Shown: positions 1-64,000 of the stretch, piece by piece
Layout of the letters: every line of letters starts with the position of its first letter
Position numbering within the stretch: the first letter of the stretch is position 1
Assembly (NCBI GenBank): GCA_023974075.1
Contig: CM043788.1
Coordinates: forward strand, 18,933,928 to 18,997,927
DNA length: 64,000 nucleotides
Reading direction: 5' to 3'
Source of the DNA: Chaenocephalus aceratus
Lineage: Eukaryota; Chordata; Actinopteri; Perciformes; Channichthyidae
Program-made: the position numbers and the translations under genes
Notes under the pieces: model-generated
Seen by the model: only the letters and a program-made list of their open reading frames with translations
The model's database searches: none
What the model was told of the DNA's origin: nothing

Positions 1-2228
1 ATTAAAGGATGCTGAGGTCAACGTCAAAGTAAACCGTTGTAATGTTAAAAGTCAAAGTAGTGAATGTAAATGCTGCATTAGTATTGCAAGTATGAAATAC
101 TGACAAGTAAAGCAAATCCCAAGTGTTTAAATGCTGCCTGCCACTGGTCCACTGGCAGACTGACAGGACATTGATCCCCTTTTGCTATTAATTTTACCAT
201 ATTAATGCCAATGAACAATCCCAAATGACATTGTGTAATTGCCTGCCTCACCGTAGTTGTTGCTTGTTATGCAAATGGTTTTGTATCCGACTGGTGGAAG
301 TACTCAGCATCTTTATTTACCTCAAGTCAAATGTTAGCTGGTATTTGGTTAGCACCCCAACAGGGGCATGGCCATAATGTAGAAGGAACGTACCAGGATG
401 GGTTGCTCTCGTATAAATAAACCATTACCCCTGATCAAATACTCCTTGGCCAATTTGAAGACCAGTGCAGCTATAATGATGATGAGTTGATACTGTTTTT
501 GTTACCTGCACATATTGCATGTTACAGCAGTAGGCTTTGGCAGACATGTGTTGTTTACATTTGGTAATATAGAGCTGGAGATGCAGTTGTGTGCTTGTTT
601 ATTCCTTAGGTGTATTGACTACAGAAATCAATGTAAACAAACCTTCCATTTGGTTTTAAAGCTGTGTTGATCATGACACAGATGCTCTGTATTAGTCACT
701 TGAAGTCGTTCTGTGAGATTACCTTACAATGTGTGCAACTCTGTGCTTTTGCGTGGCAACTTAACATGGATTTGTCTTTATGTGATATAGACAGCCATAC
801 CATGCTTGTGAGAAAAAGTCAGGGTTCATACTAACAGATTTAGAAGCACCTATAGTGGTTATTTGCACAGTACATGTATATACGAAATCAATGTGATTCA
901 ACTTGTTGTGTATTTCTTTTATGGAAGTTGAATGTTTCATCCTTATTATTATGCTCCAGGGAATAAGAATACCCATGTCAAATCTGTCAAATTGTCAAAC
1001 AAAAACTACTCTTACTCTCTTTCTGCAAAGAGAGGTTTTTCTTTCTTTTATCTGCACAACATAAATGGAAATCATATGTCATCACTTTATCTTGCACCAC
1101 TTTGCTTTTCTACTTTATCATCTGGCAAATAGGCTCCAATACATCCCATTAACATTTCCCATTTGTGAAAGTGCTGCAAGGACATAACCACAATATTTAA
1201 ACTGCACTAAAAATACCTTTTGCTGCTTGTACTAACCTCCTAGGTTTGTGAAGAATTTAATTTGTTGTGCAACTAAATGTGCAGGATTATCTGAGAAGAG
1301 ATATAAAAACAGGGGAGGCATTCTTCAGAGCACTTCCATCAAAGCTTAGACATGATGTTGGAGGAGGAACATCAGTGTGGGGGACGCGGAGAGGTTATCA
1401 AATATTCTGATTTTGGCCGGCTTTGTTAACACGGGCAGTCAGTCACATTAATTCCAGGGCAGAACGCTGTTTATGCTGGCAGGAAAAGGTGGAAAGGTGT
1501 TCCATCGCGTTATATTTGGAACAGCCAAGATTAAGCTTCAGCGATCGTGAGTACGTAACTAAATGATGTAGAATATGTATACTTCATTGAGAGCTACACA
1601 CCCAGAGCTGTACAGTAGAGCCATGTTTTTGCTGGCAGAATCCTCCATTGTCTCATAACATAACCTTTTATAGTGTCCATCCAGTGTGTTTGTGGAAATG
1701 ACTCACACACTCTTACACACATACAGGTAACGGGGTGCAATGCAAACACACACACGGTCATTATCATGGCAAAGTGCTCCTCCAGCTGCCGTCGCAAAAC
1801 ATCGGGAGCTTTAAAGCAGAGTCGAGACTGAACACAATCGAAAAAGAAAAAATGTACAAAAAGGCACATTTGACCCCAGTGCTCCTGTACTGTGAGATTC
1901 AAGTGTTAAGTGAGCGTCTGTAGCATGGCTGTTGTAGCTCTTTAGAGACAGCATCCCTCTCTGAGCGCACTCGTCTGGCTGCTCACATTGTGTTAGCATA
2001 GGGGATAACATCATACTGTCTGTTAGCCTGAATGCTATCCGGTGCCAGGCCTTGCTCGGCAAGGAGTCAGAATGGTCCCTAGTGTTGCCCACCTTCGTCA
2101 GCGAGCTGTCTCTTGGTAATACTGAAGTGCAGATCCATAACTCATGTTCACCGATTATCCTCTTTCCTTTAACCCCACCCACCCAACCTGAGCTTAGGAT
2201 GGGGTGTGGAGGGTGGTTGTTTGGGGTG
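1..2228 (-). other. putative cdh2 3' UTR and downstream flank
   Basis: AT-rich sequence downstream of the cdh2 stop on the minus strand, with no convincing coding region. TTTATT on the plus strand (AATAAA on the gene strand) occurs at 598-603 and 312-317, candidate polyadenylation signals about 1.6 and 1.9 kb past the stop. The true 3' end cannot be set from sequence alone. Confidence 0.4.
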
Positions 2229-61316
<59,088 letters not shown>

Positions 61317-61454
61317 CTAAGAGAGAAAAAGAGAGGGAAACAGTCGTCAGCATCAGGGGGAAAACAGCAATCAGCTGTGTGCTGCTTTGGGAGGAAAAAC
61401 ATCCACCAGTGGGGTCATGTTCATATATGGTCATTTATTTTTCTTAAAGGTGAC

Positions 61455-61720
61455 ACTAAGCCTGTCACGATAATTAATTTTGTTGGACGATACATTTTCC
61501 TGGAAATTATTGCGATAAACGATAATATTGTCGGCACCGTTGTAAGACCATTTTAGACCACTGACATAATGATAATATATAATAATTGAAGTACATCCTT
61601 TCAAACAGAACCTTTTATTGAACATTCAACATTGCAAATGAAATGTGAAATAATATTCAAATATATAAATTATATATAATAAATAAAACAAATTAATTAA
61701 ATTATAAAAAAAAGTAAACT
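61455..61720. repeat. possible transposon edge in intron 2
   Basis: CCTGTCACGATAATTAAT and TTGCGATAAACGATAATATT resemble the start of a fish DNA transposon. No partner end was seen. Confidence 0.4.
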
Positions 61721-64000
61721 CCTCCCACAGCAGACTGGGGAAACCACTTCCTGTGGGTTTAGTTGTGTAGACGGGGGAATGTTGATACATGATGATGTCA
61801 TTTTGAAATACTCTGTTAAATATTCAACCATCGTCGAACAAACAGATACAGATGATATGTGAAGCTGTCAAACAGAGCAGGATTTTAACCTTTAAACAGC
61901 CTAAGAGGACATTTAAGGAGGCTTATAAGAGGTTGAGGAAAAAAGAGTAGATGCTTGAGTAACAAAAGAAAGAAGTGATGTAAAACCGGACTTAGAGGAA
62001 AGATCGATGGACCTGGCCAGGGAGAGTAGCCAGCCCGTAAACCCCAAATCTGAAGATGGGATTTGCCAAGGTAAAACCATAAATGGGCAGAAACAGGAGC
62101 AATTTTCAGCAGCAATAGCAGGTTTTTTCTATCCCAGCAATTTTCTCCTCTCTATTTGTACGCCAAGTGTAGCCTACTTCAGAGAGGAAACAGCTTTGTG
62201 ATGCCTGAGGGGGGAGGTGCGCGGCCCTGTGACTGCATTACCAGAAATCATTGCAAGTTTGTCCGTAGTGTGATGTGAGCAGACACAGCACACTCATGCA
62301 GAACAAAACTGTCAACGGCAAATGTCAGCTCATCACAGTTGGCATATTAACACCAAGTCAGTGCCTCCAGAACAGCTTCCTTCTCAGCGTGGGGACACAC
62401 GGAGGATCAGAGCACGAAAGGCAGCATGGAAATGAGGAATAGATTTCCACTGAAATGTGAAATGTTTTGATGCTTACATTTTCAACACAGCCTCAGAAAA
62501 CTCTGCAGAAAAGTGGATTCTAGGATACAGCTAAGGTTATTTCATTATAAATAAATCTGTACATCAATTAAAATAGCCCATGGGAGATCTATAAATGGCT
62601 TGTTTTGTCCATCTTTAACCGAATACATTACATTTACAGGAATACAAAACCAGCAATTGTTTGCTTTGACACTGAATGGATTATTAAAATAACTAATACA
62701 TGGTCCAAGCAGTAGGGTTAGGGTTCAAAATCATGGGCAAATCTGGCTTCTTTCCAATATCTGTTCAAACCTAAGTTCATGTATTTATGCTTAATTAAGC
62801 TTAAGGCCTTAACATTTGAAAGTAACCAAAGTTATGAAAGATTTACACTCAAAGAAGCCATTAAGATCTGCAATATATGTTGTATCCCTGAAAAAATACT
62901 GCAATTGTAAGTCTATTATGAGTTCAATTGTGTAGACAGCATATTGATGCCACATGTAGGCTATGACATGTGAAAGTGGACACAGCTCATCTTTAAAAAG
63001 GAGGTCCCAGTTCCAGACTGTTATGATTAGAAGCTTAAAGTACTGATATTAGAAAGAAAAAAGGAGAGGTCTGCGAACATAACCTGAACAATAATGCACA
63101 TTCTTTGCCAATAAACAGCCTAATGGTGGCTTTGTGATGCTGGACTTGCGCACTGTCCATAAATCATTGAAGCCTGTTGTTTCACTTAACCCAACCCCAG
63201 CAGACAGAGAGTCTTGAGAGGGTAATAATTCATGAATTTCAATTAAATTAAGATGACTCCAGGGCCAGCATGGTTATATAAGAAGAACAAAAATATAATT
63301 TCAACGACTGCGTTGGCCCTCATCATGGTCATTGTACTTCAGTAATGCATTCTGGCATATCACATCATCATCAACTAGCAGAGTTTTTCCCCACAGGATG
63401 GCTAGTGCTGTGTTCACACTTCATATAGAAGGGACGTTAGCGATTCCCCTGTATACTTTAGTGATTCCCCTGTATACTATACATATGAGTTAATTTACCT
63501 TGAAGAACATCCCTTTGTTTGCCTTTTTTAAAAAGCTGCCATATTACTTAGTAGCAGGTCAAGTTTTTATGTCACAAGAACAGTATGGATGCTAATAGAG
63601 TGCTTTAGTGATGAAGCCAGGCTTCCCTTGAACGAAAGAAGCATTGATTTTCTTATTCTGGAATGTTGGAAACAAATTATATTTGGCAAGCACACATTTA
63701 CTTTTCACGTTTTGTTTAGAAAAAAAAGTCATAAGCTAACGTTAGGCTTAAAGCTTAGCAAATAGATATTTTGCCTACAAGGGACGAGTCCCAAATGAAA
63801 CAGGTTGTAACCCAACCCTAGTCTGCACTAGTTGTAAAACATAACAAAAAAAGGATAATGTCCATATTTTGTTTGGCGCTGTTACAACCCGCCTCCCTAC
63901 TTAATAGTAGTGGCTCGTGAGGCAGTCCGCAACATAAAACAAAAATACACAACACGTAGGCACTAAACTGTGATCGTACATGTATTGCCACAATCATAAA
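61721..64000. other. part of cdh2 intron 2
   Basis: No exon 2-like sequence was found. GGTTGTAACCCAACCCTAG near 63805 may be the end of a repeat like that at 51899. Otherwise nothing recognised. Confidence 0.45.

Noticed and set aside
61317..64000. Possible cdh2 exon 2 or first exon
   Set aside because: No minus-strand frame with prodomain-like sequence (for example a VYLKGQPLL-type block) and proper splice sites was seen; it is presumed to lie beyond the window.

Overview
The window is vertebrate nuclear DNA, almost certainly from a ray-finned (teleost) fish. The evidence is a large intron-rich classical cadherin gene, CA/GT microsatellites, V-SINE-like and other tRNA-derived SINEs, L1- and L2-like LINEs and many hAT-type DNA transposons. 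A spiny-rayed teleost is likely, but that is inference. There is no bacterial-style gene organisation.

The only host gene I can support is on the minus strand and runs through nearly the whole window. Fourteen exons (61316 down to 2229) with consensus splice sites and continuous phase encode 857 residues of an N-cadherin (cdh2) protein. They cover most of the prodomain, a furin site (RVKR), all five EC domains, the transmembrane helix, the p120-catenin-binding juxtamembrane segment, the beta-catenin-binding tail and the stop codon. The exons match human CDH2 exons 3-16 in order, and about half have identical lengths. Exons 1-2 (signal peptide, prodomain start) and the promoter must lie beyond position 64000. 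The 3' UTR lies below 2229.

Layout: 1-2228 putative 3' UTR and flank; 2229-2435 exon 16; 2436-12290 intron 15, with a LINE tail, an L1-like LINE with a 17-bp target-site duplication (3764-8309, itself carrying two insertions) and a V-SINE dimer; 12291-12452 exon 15; 12453-21375 intron 14, with a 5.5-kb long-TIR transposon (12844-18389) carrying hAT elements nested in it; 21376-21515 exon 14; 26354-26587, 27084-27317 and 31565-31707 exons 13-11; 34399-34652 exon 10; 37160-37345 and 37598-37735 exons 9-8; 40894-41066 and 41173-41317 exons 7-6 with a 106-bp CA-repeat intron between them; 41318-55464 intron 5, with one of the deepest transposon nests I can resolve by target-site duplications (44091-51834, at least six levels); 55465-55620, 58580-58753 and 61087-61316 exons 5-3; 61317-64000 part of intron 2.

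The most unusual content is the transposon stratigraphy. At least thirteen DNA elements can be bounded to the base by matching target-site duplications, although several families share no recognisable transposase with known groups. Their subterminal palindromes and iterated motifs (TCGTGTT-CACC-AACACGA, GATCCTATAGGGGCG, GCGTGCGCACGAGTTACTAAA, GAGTCCGAGTCCAAGT) look like transposase-binding arrays. All elements were recognised by eye, with no database search.
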